Source: Streptococcus mitis SK579
GTDB lineage: Bacteria > Bacillota > Bacilli > Lactobacillales > Streptococcaceae
Reading direction: 5' to 3'
Assembly: GCF_000257905.1 (NCBI RefSeq)
Contig: NZ_AJJL01000051.1
Span: 62,001 to 126,000, forward strand
DNA length: 64,000 bases
Shown: in pieces, positions 52,818 through 62,264 of the stretch
How positions within the stretch are numbered: the first letter of the stretch is position 1
Layout: each line of letters begins with the position of its first letter
The notes under the pieces: model-generated
What the model was told of the DNA's origin: nothing
Database searches by the model: none
What the model saw: only the letters and a program-made list of their open reading frames with translations
Program-made: the position numbers and the translations under genes

Positions 52818-53661
52818 ATTTCCAACCTCCTAGAAAACGGTCCTTGAAACTGGCTTTCTCCTCAACAACTGGCAAAAGAATTGTTCGTAGCTCTGCTTCA
52901 AATTCTTCAATCGTCAAGTCATGCTTGAAGACCCCATTGTAGGTAATAGAAATACCACCTGTTTCCTCTGAGACGATGAAGGTCAAGGCATCGGACACTT
53001 CTGATAAGCCAATAGCCGCCCGGTGTCTGGTCCCAAATTCCTTGGAAATCCCTGTACTTTCTGTCAAGGGCAGATAGGCAGAGGTTACCGCAATTCGGTT
53101 TTCTCTGATAATCACAGCACCATCGTGTAGGGGAGTGTTAGGGATAAAAATATTGATGAGAAGTTCAGCCGAAATATTGGCATCCAAAGGAATCCCTGTC
53201 GCAATGTATTCTTGCAAGGTCCGAACTCGTTGAATGGCAACCAGGGCACCTATCTTACGAGGACTCATGTATTCAACTGACTTGACAAAGGAACGAATCA
53301 TTTGCTCTTCTGCACTTATTTGAGTAGTAGAAAAGAAATCTGTCGCCCTTCCCAAGCGTTCCAAACCAGTCCGAATCTCTGGAGAGAAGATAACAACCAC
53401 AGCAATGACTCCATAAGTGATAATCTGATTAATCAACCAAGAAATCGTGGTTAAGCCAAGGATATTAGCTATAACCTGGGCTAATACAAAAATCAATACC
53501 CCCCGCACCAAAATCATAATCTTGGTACCAGCTATCGCTTTTGTAAAACGATACAAAACATAAGCCACAATCAAAATATCAAACACATTGATGGCAATAC
53601 TCCAAGGACTAGAAAACAAGCTAGTCCAATATTGCAGGTTGGATAATTGTTGAAAGTTCAT
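52804..53661 (-). CDS. cdaA: Diadenylate cyclase CdaA
   Basis: A 285-aa membrane enzyme that makes cyclic di-AMP from two ATP. Three N-terminal membrane helices are followed by the DisA_N/DAC domain with both catalytic motifs, LHDGAVIIR (DGA) and FGTRHRAAIG (RHR). I choose the ATG at 53661, preceded by GAGGAG; a longer frame to 53718 would start upstream of the predicted promoter (TATAAT at 53698-53703). The operon continues with cdaR and glmM. Confidence 0.94.
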   Translation of the reverse strand: MNFQQLSNLQYWTSLFSSPWSIAINVFDILIVAYVLYRFTKAIAGTKIMILVRGVLIFVLAQVIANILGLTTISWLINQIITYGVIAVVVIFSPEIRTGLERLGRATDFFSTTQISAEEQMIRSFVKSVEYMSPRKIGALVAIQRVRTLQEYIATGIPLDANISAELLINIFIPNTPLHDGAVIIRENRIAVTSAYLPLTESTGISKEFGTRHRAAIGLSEVSDALTFIVSEETGGISITYNGVFKHDLTIEEFEAELRTILLPVVEEKASFKDRFLGGWKYEKK

Positions 53662-53697
53662 CTGCCGTCTCCTCTCTGTCCAAACACGTTCCTTTCT

Positions 53698-53703
53698 ATT
53701 ATA
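53698..53703 (-). promoter_or_regulatory. Extended -10 promoter of the cdaA operon
   Basis: TGGTATAAT on the minus strand, about 37 nt upstream of the ATG at 53661. No clear -35 box is visible. Confidence 0.45.
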
Positions 53704-53740
53704 CCATTTTTCTGGCATTTTTTTCCCTATCCTACTTCAT

Positions 53741-53769
53741 TTTAAATTAAGGAAAAAATATGATAAAAT
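53741..53769 (+). promoter_or_regulatory. Promoter of the ferredoxin-NADP reductase gene
   Basis: TTTAAA (53741-53746), a 17-nt spacer ending in TGA, then TAAAAT (53764-53769), about 30 nt before the ATG. Confidence 0.5.
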
Positions 53770-53799
53770 AAACTGACTAGAAAAAACAAAGGAGAAACC

Positions 53800-54768
53800 A
53801 TGTCTCAACTCTATGATATTACCATTGTAGGTGGTGGTCCCGTCGGGCTTTTTGCAACCTTCTATGCCCACCTACGCCAAGCCAAGGTTCAAATCATCGA
53901 CTCTCTTCCCCAACTAGGTGGACAACCTGCTATTCTCTACCCTGAAAAGGAAATTTTAGACGTTCCAGGTTTCCCAAACCTGACTGGAGAAGAATTGACC
54001 AATCGCTTAATTGAACAGCTAAACGGCTTTGATACCCCTATTCATCTCAACGAAACGGTTCTTGAGATTGAAAAACAAGAAGAGGGCTTTAAAATTACAA
54101 CTTCTAAAAGAAGTCACCTGTCTAAAACTGTTATTATTGCTATGGGTGGCGGTGCCTTCAAACCACGTCCGCTGGAACTTGAAGGGGTCGAGGACTATGA
54201 AAATATCCACTACCACGTTTCCAACATCCAGCAATATGCTGGTAAGAAAGTAACGATTCTTGGTGGGGGGGACTCAGCTGTGGATTGGGCATTGGCTTTT
54301 GAAAAAATTGCGCCAACTACCCTTGTTCACCGCAGAGATAATTTCCGTGCCTTGGAACACAGTGTGCAAGCTTTGCAAGAATCATCTGTGACCATCAAGA
54401 CACCATTCGTCCCTAGCCAACTACTTGGAGATGGAAAAACACTTGACAAGTTAGAAATAGCAAAAGTAAAATCTGATGAAACAGAAACGATTGACTTAGA
54501 CCACCTCTTTGTCAACTATGGTTTCAAATCTTCTGTTGGTAACCTTAAAAACTGGGGTCTAGACCTCAACCGTCACAAGATTATTGTCAACAGCAAACAG
54601 GAATCTAGCCAAGCAGGTATCTATGCTATCGGTGACTGTTGCTACTATGACGGAAAAATTGACTTGATTGCGACAGGGCTTGGAGAAGCACCAACCGCTG
54701 TTAACAACGCCATCAATTACATCGACCCTGAACAAAAAGTACAACCAAAACACTCAACCAGTTTATAA
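53800..54768 (+). CDS. Type 2 ferredoxin(flavodoxin)-NADP+ reductase
   Basis: A 322-aa FAD/NAD(P) flavoprotein resembling thioredoxin reductase but without the CxxC redox pair. The FAD site is ITIVGGGPVGLFATFYAHLRQ, the NADPH site is VTILGGGDSAVDWAL, and the second FAD contact is GIYAIGDCCYYDG. This matches YumC-type ferredoxin/flavodoxin reductases, which pass electrons between NADPH and small carriers. It has an AAGGAG Shine-Dalgarno, is monocistronic, and is divergent from cdaA. Confidence 0.88.
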   Translation: MSQLYDITIVGGGPVGLFATFYAHLRQAKVQIIDSLPQLGGQPAILYPEKEILDVPGFPNLTGEELTNRLIEQLNGFDTPIHLNETVLEIEKQEEGFKITTSKRSHLSKTVIIAMGGGAFKPRPLELEGVEDYENIHYHVSNIQQYAGKKVTILGGGDSAVDWALAFEKIAPTTLVHRRDNFRALEHSVQALQESSVTIKTPFVPSQLLGDGKTLDKLEIAKVKSDETETIDLDHLFVNYGFKSSVGNLKNWGLDLNRHKIIVNSKQESSQAGIYAIGDCCYYDGKIDLIATGLGEAPTAVNNAINYIDPEQKVQPKHSTSL

Positions 54769-54773
54769 GAAAA

Positions 54774-54805
54774 GAACCACGAGTCACATAGGATTCGTGG
54801 TTTTA
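54774..54805 (+). terminator. Terminator of the ferredoxin-NADP reductase gene
   Basis: The stem GAACCACGA/TCGTGGTTT is followed by TTTT. Confidence 0.75.
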
Positions 54806-54865
54806 TAGTTCATCTACAATCTTGTTAGCTCATATCTTTCCCTTTTTTAGCAAAAATAAAAATGC

Positions 54866-54895
54866 TTATCAAACTGATAAAACATGTGATATAAT
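54866..54895 (+). promoter_or_regulatory. Promoter of the Fst-like toxin mRNA
   Basis: TTATCA, an 18-nt spacer ending in TGA, and a perfect TATAAT (54890-54895). The predicted start near 54902 gives an mRNA of about 200 nt ending at the shared terminator. Confidence 0.6.
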
Positions 54896-54939
54896 AGGAA
54901 CGGCACTAACAATACACCTTGGAAAAGGAGGTATTACAG

Positions 54940-54956
54940 ATGCTAGAACTTCTCAA
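54940..54956 (+). repeat. Direct repeat of the Fst-like locus, copy 1 (over the toxin start codon)
   Basis: ATGCTAGAACTTCTCAA, identical to copy 2 at 55115-55131. Because the antisense RNA is read through copy 2 from the other strand, it carries the exact complement of the toxin start region. Confidence 0.85.
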
Positions 54957-55035
54957 AATAGTACTTATCGCAGTCATCGAGAGTATTATCTCATGGCTGG
55001 TGACTCGTTGGTTAGACGATCACTTCGACAAGTAA
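54940..55035 (+). CDS. Fst-family type I toxin peptide (31 aa)
   Basis: A 31-residue peptide beginning MLELLKIVLIAVIESII and ending VTRWLDDHFDK. One transmembrane helix is followed by a charged tail, as in the Fst toxin of the pAD1 par locus (SRVLDEEDD-type tail, from memory). A perfect AAAAGGAGGT Shine-Dalgarno lies 7 nt upstream. It can pair with the ACCTT just before it, a typical self-sequestering arrangement in type I toxins. The gene has its own promoter, a convergent antisense RNA and a shared terminator. Excess toxin should damage the membrane. Confidence 0.8.
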   Translation: MLELLKIVLIAVIESIISWLVTRWLDDHFDK

Positions 55036-55066
55036 CCTTCATGGTTAGTGCTATCTAACCCAGAAA

Positions 55067-55100
55067 AAATCCCCTCGGTATTGCAGTACCGAGGGGATTT
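55067..55100. terminator. Bidirectional terminator shared by toxin mRNA and antisense RNA
   Basis: A perfect 14-bp stem (AAATCCCCTCGGTA/TACCGAGGGGATTT) with a 6-nt loop. The T run is stronger on the minus (antisense) side. Confidence 0.85.
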
Positions 55101-55114
55101 CTGTTAGCACTAAA

Positions 55115-55131
55115 ATGCTAGAACTTCTCAA
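55115..55131 (+). repeat. Direct repeat of the Fst-like locus, copy 2 (in the antisense RNA)
   Basis: The second copy of the 17-nt repeat, located in the 5' part of the antisense RNA. Confidence 0.85.
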
Positions 55132-55140
55132 TTCCCCTTT

Positions 55141-55170
55141 ATTATCTCACATACTCTATTTAGTTGTCAA
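55141..55170 (-). promoter_or_regulatory. Strong promoter of the antisense antitoxin RNA
   Basis: A perfect TTGACA (55170-55165), an 18-nt spacer ending in TGA, and GATAAT (55146-55141) on the minus strand. It looks stronger than the toxin promoter, as expected for an antitoxin RNA. Confidence 0.7.
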
Positions 55171-55266
55171 GAAACAGGTTGATATTTTGTAAGTTAGCAA
55201 TATCAGGCCATTAGAAAAATAGAATCAGCCAATCACACTGATAATTCAAGGGGTTGCTTTATATCG

Positions 55267-56178
55267 TTATAATTCTTCCGCTATCTTATTGATTTTTCTA
55301 AGTCTGTGGTTGACACCACTTTTGCTCAGAGGGGTGCTGAGACTATCTGCTAACTGCTGGATAGAGTAGTCTGGGTGCTGAATCCGCAACTGCGCTACCT
55401 CCTGTAAATCCACTGGCAAGTTTTCTAAGCCCATGATATCTTTGATTTTGCTGATATTGTTGATAGTCTTCATGCTGGCAGAAACTGTCCGTGCGATATT
55501 AGCTGTCTCGGCATTATTGGCCCGATTGAGGTCGTTACGAGTTTCTCGCAAAATCTTAACCCTCTCAAAATCATCACGCGCCTGCATGGCTCCGATGACA
55601 ATCAAGAAGTCCATAATGTCTTCGGCGCGCTGGAGATAGGTCACAGCACCCTTCTTACGCTCAAGCACCTTAGCATCCAGTAAAAACTGCTGAAGAAGAG
55701 AGGCAAGCCCTTGCGCGTGGTCTAGATAAACAGAACTGATTTCCAACTGGTACTTGCCTGACTCAGGGTCACGAATGCTTCCATTTGCCAAGAAAGCACC
55801 ACAGAGATAGGCACGCCCTGCTTCCTCGTCCGATAAAATCTCCTCATCAATACCTGTTTCCAGGCCAAAGAAAGAGTCTGCCAAGTGCAAATCACTTAAC
55901 AAGTCCTGCACCTTTTCATCTGTAAAAACGGTATAGACCCGATTCTTGCGGAGATTGCTCCTCTGATGGTGTCGGATTTCCGATTTGATTTCATAGAAAT
56001 GGAGAAAAGACTCATAGAGGTGACGAGCCAGCTTGGCATTTTCTGTCACGACGGACAAGGTCAAGCCCGAAGTCGAGAGGCCGATACTACCAGACATCTT
56101 GATAATGGCAGATAATTCATGCCGGCTTAGATGGTGCTGACCTAAGATTTCTTCTTTTACTGCTACTGTGAAACTCAT
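55267..56178 (-). CDS. whiA: DNA-binding protein WhiA
   Basis: A 303-aa WhiA protein: an N-terminal LAGLIDADG-type domain without nuclease activity ([24 protein letters not shown]) and a C-terminal helix-turn-helix ([29 protein letters not shown]). It affects cell division and chromosome segregation in Gram-positives. It overlaps yvcK by 4 nt and is the last gene of the rapZ-yvcK-whiA operon. Confidence 0.95.
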   Translation of the reverse strand: MSFTVAVKEEILGQHHLSRHELSAIIKMSGSIGLSTSGLTLSVVTENAKLARHLYESFLHFYEIKSEIRHHQRSNLRKNRVYTVFTDEKVQDLLSDLHLADSFFGLETGIDEEILSDEEAGRAYLCGAFLANGSIRDPESGKYQLEISSVYLDHAQGLASLLQQFLLDAKVLERKKGAVTYLQRAEDIMDFLIVIGAMQARDDFERVKILRETRNDLNRANNAETANIARTVSASMKTINNISKIKDIMGLENLPVDLQEVAQLRIQHPDYSIQQLADSLSTPLSKSGVNHRLRKINKIAEEL

Positions 56179-57152
56179 TTTCTCACCTGTATAATCCGCA
56201 TCAACTCATCCACAATCAAATCCCCATCGTGGAAGGCGCCTCCATTTTCCAGACGAAGGAAGTTGGATGAAATCACGCGCGGAACTTTCTTACTAAGACC
56301 AGAAAAATCGTGTTCCACCTGCACCAAGTATTCATCAAATCGATTGGAATTCATGTATTCCTGAGGCACTTTTTCGATATTCACCAAGACAGTATCGATA
56401 AAAGGTCGGCCAAGGTGACGATGCAAGACCTCCACGTGGTCACTATCTGTAAAGTGTTCCGTCTCCCCACGTTGGGTCATGATATTGCAGACATAGGCGA
56501 TTTCTGCCTTGGTTTCCAAAAGCGCCTGCCCGATTTCCTTAATCACGATGTTAGGTAAAATAGAGGTAAATAGAGAACCAGGTCCGAGGACAATCATGTC
56601 ACTTTCAAGAATAGTCTGCACCACTCTACGGCTGGCCAGAGGCGTATCATCGTTTAGGGTATTGGTCACATAGACATGGTCAATCATGCCTGGATGGTCT
56701 GCAATATGACTCTCTCCAGCTACTTCTGTCCCATCCTGGAAAACTGCGTGCAGGGTCAAAGGATGGTCACTGGAAGGATAAATTTTCCCTGTAGTATGGA
56801 AGAATTTACTCAGTAATTGCATGGCATTATAGGTCGAACCCTGCATTTCTGATAGACCAGCGATAATGAGATTGCCCAATGGATGGCCAGCAAAGGCTCC
56901 GGCATCCTCAGAAAAGCGATACTGAAAGACTTTCTCATAAAACTTAGGCATATCCGACATGGCCACAAGGACATTACGGAGATCACCTGGCGGTGTCAAC
57001 TGCTGCATATTTTTTCTGAGTTCACCTGATGAACCACCGTCATCTGCCACCGTTACGATAGCAGCGATTTCCACATCTTTTTCACGCAGACTTTTTAGAA
57101 TGACGGGGATTCCAGTCCCTCCACCAATCACCGTTATCTTTGGTTTTCTCAT
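56175..57152 (-). CDS. yvcK: YvcK/GlmR-type protein (gluconeogenesis factor, CofD-like)
   Basis: A 325-aa protein with an N-terminal nucleotide-binding segment ([17 protein letters not shown], then [13 protein letters not shown]). It belongs to the YvcK/CofD-like family, which binds UDP-GlcNAc and adjusts carbon flow into cell-wall precursors in B. subtilis (GlmR). It overlaps its neighbours by 4 nt on both sides. Confidence 0.93.
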   Translation of the reverse strand: MRKPKITVIGGGTGIPVILKSLREKDVEIAAIVTVADDGGSSGELRKNMQQLTPPGDLRNVLVAMSDMPKFYEKVFQYRFSEDAGAFAGHPLGNLIIAGLSEMQGSTYNAMQLLSKFFHTTGKIYPSSDHPLTLHAVFQDGTEVAGESHIADHPGMIDHVYVTNTLNDDTPLASRRVVQTILESDMIVLGPGSLFTSILPNIVIKEIGQALLETKAEIAYVCNIMTQRGETEHFTDSDHVEVLHRHLGRPFIDTVLVNIEKVPQEYMNSNRFDEYLVQVEHDFSGLSKKVPRVISSNFLRLENGGAFHDGDLIVDELMRIIQVRK

Positions 57153-58039
57153 GAACGGTTTACCGTTTCCTTTCTTCGGTCTTTGTCGCGATGCCCTTCA
57201 TTAACAGGCCAAGTCTTGGATAAGTCCTGCGCCAAGCGTTTGGCAAAGGCCACACTACGGTGTTGCCCACCCGTACAACCCATGGCAATGGTCAAAACGG
57301 ACTTACCTTCCTTTTGGTAACTTGGCAAAATCGGCTCAATCAAGGCAAACAAATGTTGATAAAAGTCTTCTGACTCAGGATGGTTCATGACATAATCATA
57401 AACAGGTTCATCCACACCCGTTTGATTTCTCAGTTCTGGAAGGTAATATGGATTTGGCAAGAAACGGACATCAAAGACCAAATCCGCATCAATCGGGATT
57501 CCATATTTAAAGCCAAAAGACATGACTTCGATACGGAAAGACTGGGCTTGTTCTTGATCTGAAAACTGCTCTGCAATGGTTTTACGCAACTCACGCGGAG
57601 TAAGTTCAGTCGTATCCACCACATTTTGGCTCATGTTTTTCAAAGGTGCCAAGAGTTCACGCTCCAGCTTGATTCCATCCAAAATCCGTCCATCTGCAGC
57701 TAGAGGGTGGCTTCGTCTGGTTTCCTTGTAACGCGCGACTAATTCCTTATCCGCAGCATCCAAAAAGAGAATTTTAAAGTCTAGTTCTTCCTTGTTTTCC
57801 AACTCATCCAAAACAGCTTGAATCTCTGAGAAGAAAGAACGGCTACGCATATCTACTACCAAGGCCAACTTATGGTCGTCTTCCTTTGTTTCCACCAACT
57901 GCAAAAACTTAGGCAAGAGAGCTGGCGGCATATTATCAATAGTAAAATAACCTAGATCCTCGAAAGACTGAATGGCTACAGTTTTGCCTGCGCCACTCAT
58001 CCCTGTCACAATCACCAAGTGAAGTTGTTTCTTTGTCAT
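57149..58039 (-). CDS. rapZ: RNase adapter RapZ/YvcJ family nucleotide-binding protein
   Basis: A 296-aa P-loop protein. Walker A is GMSGAGKT, and the C-terminal domain holds [16 protein letters not shown]. The family hydrolyses GTP/ATP. E. coli RapZ controls GlmS by targeting small RNA to RNase E, while the role in streptococci is not defined. The ATG at 58039 follows AAGGAG. It is the first gene of the rapZ-yvcK-whiA operon. Confidence 0.93.
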   Translation of the reverse strand: MTKKQLHLVIVTGMSGAGKTVAIQSFEDLGYFTIDNMPPALLPKFLQLVETKEDDHKLALVVDMRSRSFFSEIQAVLDELENKEELDFKILFLDAADKELVARYKETRRSHPLAADGRILDGIKLERELLAPLKNMSQNVVDTTELTPRELRKTIAEQFSDQEQAQSFRIEVMSFGFKYGIPIDADLVFDVRFLPNPYYLPELRNQTGVDEPVYDYVMNHPESEDFYQHLFALIEPILPSYQKEGKSVLTIAMGCTGGQHRSVAFAKRLAQDLSKTWPVNEGHRDKDRRKETVNRS

Positions 58040-58056
58040 CTTTTTCTCCTTATATC

Positions 58057-58083
58057 AAAAGAAGTTTGGCAACACCAAACTTC
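58057..58083 (-). terminator. Hairpin between ridA and rapZ
   Basis: A perfect 9-bp stem (GAAGTTTGG/CCAAACTTC) with a 5-nt loop and TTTT on the minus strand. The T run is short, so it may only partly terminate. Confidence 0.55.
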
Positions 58084-58090
58084 AACTAGC

Positions 58091-58471
58091 TTATCCAATC
58101 TCTGCAATGACTTCAATTTCGACTTTTACATCACGAGGAAGACGAGCTACCTCCACAGCTGAACGAGCTGGAAATTCCTCTTTAAAGGCCGTTTGGTAAA
58201 CCTCATTAAAAGGAACAAAGTCGTTCATATCGCTCAAGAAGCAAGTAGTTTTGACAACATGGTCAAAATCTGTTCCTGCTTCTGCCAAAATAGCACCGAT
58301 GTTTTTCAAGACTTGTTCTGTCTGTTCTTGAATCGTTTCTCCAACGATTTCCCCAGTTTCAGGAGATAGGGGAACTTGACCACTAGCAAACAAAAGGTTG
58401 CCAACGATTTTTCCTTGAACATATGGTCCGATAGCCTTTGGGGCCTTATCTGTATGAATTATTTTTGCCAT
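58091..58471 (-). CDS. ridA: RidA family enamine/imine deaminase
   Basis: A 126-aa small protein of the RidA/YjgF/UK114 family, of normal length. It contains the C-terminal signature family pattern (ARSAVEVARLPRDVKVEIEVIA) and an N-terminal GPYVQGKIVGNLLFASGQ. It hydrolyses reactive enamine intermediates from PLP enzymes. It follows engB by 10 nt on the minus strand. Confidence 0.93.
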   Translation of the reverse strand: MAKIIHTDKAPKAIGPYVQGKIVGNLLFASGQVPLSPETGEIVGETIQEQTEQVLKNIGAILAEAGTDFDHVVKTTCFLSDMNDFVPFNEVYQTAFKEEFPARSAVEVARLPRDVKVEIEVIAEIG

Positions 58472-58481
58472 TTTATTTTCC

Positions 58482-59069
58482 TCACAATTTTTCTAAGATT
58501 GCATCCCAAGCCTCATCCATCCCTGCCTTGCTGACAGATGAAAAGAGGATAAAGTCGTCACTTGGGTCAAAGTTTAATTTCTTTTTGATTGCTGATTCAT
58601 GCTTGTTCCATTTACCACGAGGAATCTTGTCTGCCTTAGTCGCAACGATGATAACCGGAATCTCATAATACTTGAGAAATTCGTACATTTGTACATCATC
58701 TGCTGACGGGTCATGACGAAGGTCAACTAAACTGACTACCGCACGGAGATTTTCCCGAGTCGTTAGGTACTCCTCAATCATGCGCCCCCACTTTTCACGC
58801 TCCTTTTTAGATACACGGGCATAGCCATAACCAGGCACATCCACAAAGCGCATCTTGTCGTCGATATTAAAGAAGTTAAGAAGCTGGGTTTTCCCAGGTT
58901 TACCTGATGTACGAGCTAGATTCTTGCGGTTGAGCATGGTATTGATAAAACTAGATTTACCAACATTAGAACGCCCTGCTAGGGCAATCTCTGGCAGTTC
59001 ATCCTGGGGATAGTGGGACTTGTTAGCCGCACTGAGCAAGATTTCAGCATTGTGTGTATTGATTTCCAT
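58482..59069 (-). CDS. engB: Ribosome biogenesis GTPase EngB/YsxC
   Basis: A 195-aa GTPase needed for 50S subunit assembly. G1 is [10 protein letters not shown]3 is DVPGYG, G4 is TKAD, and the G5-like SSVSK is near the end. I choose the ATG at 59069 because GAGGTG precedes it; a GTG two codons earlier would be closer to clpX but has no ribosome-binding site. It directly follows clpX, as in other streptococci. Confidence 0.95.
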   Translation of the reverse strand: MEINTHNAEILLSAANKSHYPQDELPEIALAGRSNVGKSSFINTMLNRKNLARTSGKPGKTQLLNFFNIDDKMRFVDVPGYGYARVSKKEREKWGRMIEEYLTTRENLRAVVSLVDLRHDPSADDVQMYEFLKYYEIPVIIVATKADKIPRGKWNKHESAIKKKLNFDPSDDFILFSSVSKAGMDEAWDAILEKL

Positions 59070-59077
59070 AGTCACCT

Positions 59078-60310
59078 CTAGGCTGTTTCTAGGATTGGTT
59101 TATCCGTTCCATCGACAGCTTCTTTTGTGATGCGGACCAATTTCACATTTTCCTGACTCGGTACTTCAAACATGACATCTAGCATGGTTTCTTCGATGAT
59201 GGAGCGAAGACCACGCGCCCCTGTCTTCCGTTCAATGGCTTTATTAGCAATCTCTTGAAGGGCTTCGTCGTCAAATTCCAACTCAACATCATCATAAGAA
59301 AGCAAGGTTTGGTATTGTTTGACCAAGGCATTTCTTGGCTCTTTCAAGATACGAACCAAGTCATCAACCGTCAATTGTTCAAGAGCTGCAAAGACAGGCA
59401 AGCGTCCAATCAACTCAGGGATAATCCCGAATTTTTGAATATCTTCTGCGATGATTTCTTGCATGTAAGAGCTGTTTTCGTCAATCGCCTTGTTATTTTG
59501 ACCAAAACCGATAACCTTTTCACCCAGACGTTGTTTGACGATTTCTTCGATGCCATCAAAAGCACCACCCACAATGAAGAGAATATTTTTGGTATCCACT
59601 TGAATCATCTCTTGTTGTGGATGTTTACGTCCACCTTGAGGCGGTACGCTAGCAACAGTTCCTTCGATAATCTTGAGAAGTGCTTGTTGCACCCCTTCAC
59701 CAGAAACGTCACGTGTTATCGATACGTTCTCGCTCTTCTTAGCAATCTTGTCAATTTCATCCACGTAGATAATCCCGCGCTCTGCACGTTCGATGTTAAA
59801 GTCAGCAGCCTGCAAGAGTTTGAGGAGGATATTTTCCACGTCCTCACCCACATAACCAGCCTCAGTAAGAGCAGTCGCATCTGCAATAGCAAAAGGCACA
59901 TTCAAGCTCTTAGCCAAGGTCTGAGCAAGGAATGTTTTCCCTGAACCAGTTGGGCCAATCATCAAGATGTTTGACTTCTGCAAATCCACATCTTCTGACT
60001 CTTCACGCGTATCGTGGAAATTGATGCGTTTGTAGTGGTTGTAAACCGCCACAGCCAAGGCACGCTTGGCACGATCTTGACCGATTACATAGTGGTTCAA
60101 GATATGGAGAAGTTCGATTGGTTTTGGAACTTCTGACAAGTCTGCCAAGACTTCTTCTGCCAACTCCTCTCGAATGATTTCCTGAGCCAACTCAACACAT
60201 TCATTACAGATAAAGGCGTTGTTGCCTGCGATTATTTTTTGTACTTCTTCTTGGCTTTTGCCACAAAATGAGCAATAAACCATCATATCATTATTCCTAG
60301 TTGTAGGCAT
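59078..60310 (-). CDS. clpX: ATP-dependent Clp protease ATP-binding subunit ClpX
   Basis: A 410-aa AAA+ unfoldase that feeds substrates to ClpP. The N-terminal zinc-binding domain is [12 protein letters not shown] ... FICNEC, Walker A is GPTGSGKT, and Walker B is [10 protein letters not shown]. The pore loop GYVGED, the IGF-type ClpP-contact loop (VIGFGQ) and the sensor regions are present. The ATG at 60310 follows GGAAGGA. It lies between folA with a small membrane gene upstream and engB downstream. Confidence 0.97.
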   Translation of the reverse strand: MPTTRNNDMMVYCSFCGKSQEEVQKIIAGNNAFICNECVELAQEIIREELAEEVLADLSEVPKPIELLHILNHYVIGQDRAKRALAVAVYNHYKRINFHDTREESEDVDLQKSNILMIGPTGSGKTFLAQTLAKSLNVPFAIADATALTEAGYVGEDVENILLKLLQAADFNIERAERGIIYVDEIDKIAKKSENVSITRDVSGEGVQQALLKIIEGTVASVPPQGGRKHPQQEMIQVDTKNILFIVGGAFDGIEEIVKQRLGEKVIGFGQNNKAIDENSSYMQEIIAEDIQKFGIIPELIGRLPVFAALEQLTVDDLVRILKEPRNALVKQYQTLLSYDDVELEFDDEALQEIANKAIERKTGARGLRSIIEETMLDVMFEVPSQENVKLVRITKEAVDGTDKPILETA

Positions 60311-60346
60311 GATTTCCTTCCGTTCTATTCTATACTATCATTCTAT

Positions 60347-60517
60347 CTAAAATAAGGTCATGTAAAAGGCATGAACACTATTGACCAAATTGGTAAAGGC
60401 ATTTAACCAGAGTAGGACAGAAAGTCCATAGCGCTTTTTACGAAAAGCCTGTGCTCCAGCAAGCAAACAGACCAAACACAACATGGCTGTGAAAAAACCA
60501 AATATACTACGTTCCAT
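60347..60517 (-). CDS. Small membrane protein between folA and clpX (56 aa)
   Basis: A 56-aa protein with two hydrophobic segments (FGFFTAMLCLVCLLAG and LSVLLWLNAF). Its ATG overlaps the folA stop codon as TAATG, indicating translational coupling. A gene of this size occurs at the same place in pneumococcus. The function is unknown. Confidence 0.75.
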   Translation of the reverse strand: MERSIFGFFTAMLCLVCLLAGAQAFRKKRYGLSVLLWLNAFTNLVNSVHAFYMTLF

Positions 60518-61023
60518 TAGACTTCCTTTCTCTTGCGGTATCGGATGGTAAAATCATAAGGATTTTTCTCATCTTTGGCGTAAAATTTGCTTGAAACTGT
60601 CTCAAAAAGAGACAAGTCAAACTCTTCAGGAAAATAGGTATCTCCCTCCACCCGAGCATGAATGTGAGTCAAAATCACTTCGTCAATATAGGGTTCAAAA
60701 GCTTGAAAAATTTGCTTTCCACCAATGACATAGAGGTTCTTATCTTGAGCCTGATACCAGTCCAATACAGACTCTATATCATTGAAAATACTCACGCCAT
60801 CCATTTTTTCATCTGAATTACGAGTCAAAATCAAGATCTCCCGTTTTGGAAGCAAGCGACGCCCCATCCCATCAAAGGTCACACGCCCCATCAAGATAGC
60901 ATGATTCAGAGTTGTTTCTTTGAAGTGTTGCAGTTCTGCTGGCAAATGCCAAGGCAGACGATTGTCCTTACCAATCACACCCTCTTCATCCTGGGCCCAA
61001 ATAGCTACGATTTTCTTAGTCAT
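60517..61023 (-). CDS. folA: Dihydrofolate reductase
   Basis: A 168-aa DHFR that makes tetrahydrofolate using NADPH, the target of trimethoprim. The motifs are [42 protein letters not shown] and [13 protein letters not shown]. Residue 100 is Ile, the trimethoprim-susceptible state in pneumococcus. Residue 92 is Ala where the R6 reference, from memory, has Asp. The gene is co-transcribed with the 56-aa gene and perhaps clpX. Confidence 0.96.
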   Translation of the reverse strand: MTKKIVAIWAQDEEGVIGKDNRLPWHLPAELQHFKETTLNHAILMGRVTFDGMGRRLLPKREILILTRNSDEKMDGVSIFNDIESVLDWYQAQDKNLYVIGGKQIFQAFEPYIDEVILTHIHARVEGDTYFPEEFDLSLFETVSSKFYAKDEKNPYDFTIRYRKRKEV

Positions 61024-61102
61024 GCTTCCATCCTTTTCACTGATAGTACTATTTTATCAAAAAACTCAAAAAAAGACTGGTTTGGAATAGCTTACAGAAT
61101 AG

Positions 61103-61133
61103 AAAAAATCTGTAAGAAATTTCCTACAGATTT
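61103..61133 (-). terminator. Terminator of dpr
   Basis: The stem AAATCTGTA/TACAGATTT with a short loop and TTTTTT on the minus strand, right after the stop codon. Confidence 0.75.
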
Positions 61134-61153
61134 ATATATGTTTCTATTGTTTC

Positions 61154-61672
61154 TTACAAACCAGGTGCTTGTCCAAGTTCTGCAGCAAGCATCCAGACTG
61201 TTTTTTCAAGGTCAGCCTTAGCTCCAACAAAGATATCATTGGTTACATCATCGCCTTCTTTATCTGTCACATCCAAAGCTTCTTGGAAAAGAGTGATGAG
61301 GTAACGATAAATTTCAAGGACACGTTCCAAACTTTCTTCTACATTGCGGAACTCTCCAACTTCTTCTTCGATTTCACTGTTTTGAAGGAATTCTGTCAAT
61401 GTAGAGAATGGGCTTCCACCAAGTGTAATCAAGCGTTCGCTGATTTCATCCAAGTGACCATCAAGAGCATCCATGTACTCATCCATTTTTGGATGCCATA
61501 CAAGGAAACCACGACCACGCATGTACCAGTGTACTTGGTGCAAAGCAACGTGGGCTACGTACAAATCAGCAACAGCTTGATTCAATACTTCCTTTGTTTT
61601 TGCCAATGCTACTGGCGCTGATTTTGTTAATGATGCTACATCTTTTACTGCTTCTTTTTTCAATTCTACCAT
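61154..61672 (-). CDS. dpr: Dps-like peroxide resistance protein Dpr
   Basis: A 172-aa ferritin-like protein that forms dodecamers and stores iron to prevent Fenton chemistry. The ferroxidase site is visible as [24 protein letters not shown]...[10 protein letters not shown] lysine-rich N-terminal tail follows Met1. The start at 61672 follows GAGG; a frame six codons longer lacks a ribosome-binding site. It is monocistronic, as catalase-negative streptococci usually have it. Confidence 0.94.
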   Translation of the reverse strand: MVELKKEAVKDVASLTKSAPVALAKTKEVLNQAVADLYVAHVALHQVHWYMRGRGFLVWHPKMDEYMDALDGHLDEISERLITLGGSPFSTLTEFLQNSEIEEEVGEFRNVEESLERVLEIYRYLITLFQEALDVTDKEGDDVTNDIFVGAKADLEKTVWMLAAELGQAPGL

Positions 61673-61726
61673 TTTCTTTACCTCGTTCATTATTTTTTGT
61701 AATCACTTCTTAATGATTACTATCTT

Positions 61727-61755
61727 AGTATACTACTAATGAAAACCAATAGCAA
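61727..61755 (-). promoter_or_regulatory. Promoter of dpr
   Basis: TTGCTA (61755-61750), a 17-nt spacer and TATACT (61732-61727) on the minus strand. Confidence 0.6.
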
Positions 61756-62024
61756 GCCAAATGACCTACATGAGAAAAGTTGCAATAGACTGATAATTTA
61801 AGAATTTTTTAGAGAATGTTTAAGTCAATTTCATGTCTATTTGCTTGAGTAAAAAAATAATATACAAATTTCTTGCAAACTGAATAAAAGCTCTTAGATA
61901 GTGTATTATTGAGCTACGATATTTCCTAAATAGACTGTCAACAAAAAATATATTTTTATTTTATAGAAACTTAAAAGTAGGGGAAGTGTCTTCAACTACG
62001 ACATTATCATCTTGATCAGCATCT
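61756..62024. other. Intergenic DNA between dpr and the BOX element
   Basis: About 270 bp of AT-rich sequence. I see no gene or repeat that I recognise. Confidence 0.4.
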
Positions 62025-62222
62025 TATACTCAATGAAAATCAAAGAGTAAACTAGGAAACTAGCCGAAGGCTGCTCAAAGTACATCTTTGGGGTTGCAGA
62101 TAAAACTGACGAAGTCAGCTCAAAACACTGTTTTGAGGTTGTGGATAGAACTGACGAAGTCAGTAACCATACGCACGGCAAGACTACGTTGACGTGGTTT
62201 GAAGAGATTTTTGGAGAGTATT
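62025..62222. repeat. BOX element with two boxB modules
   Basis: The 198-bp unit reads boxC (TACTCAATGAAAATCAAAGAG), then two adjacent 45-bp boxB copies each ending in ACTGACGAAGTCA, then boxA (ACGGCAAGACTACGTTGACG, GTTTGAAGAG). The length fits A-B-B-C. Confidence 0.9.
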
Positions 62223-62264
62223 GACTCAGGAAACGAATACTAACAAAGTGTTAAACAGCACAAG

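Larger units (their letters stand above)
55061..55134 (-). ncRNA. Antitoxin antisense RNA of the Fst-like locus
   Basis: A minus-strand RNA of about 70 nt is predicted from the promoter at 55141-55170 to the shared terminator. Its 5' part contains TTGAGAAGTTCTAGCAT, fully complementary to the first 17 nt of the toxin frame. Its 3' part is complementary to the toxin mRNA terminator region. Length, convergent layout and repeats match RNA II of pAD1 par. Confidence 0.75.

Noticed and set aside
54822-55058. A 78-codon plus-strand frame over the toxin region
   Set aside because: Out of frame with the Fst-like peptide, with no ribosome-binding site; the compact type I toxin locus explains this DNA better.
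61996-62181. A 61-codon minus-strand frame
   Set aside because: It lies entirely in the BOX element and its flank; BOX repeats often contain open frames by chance.
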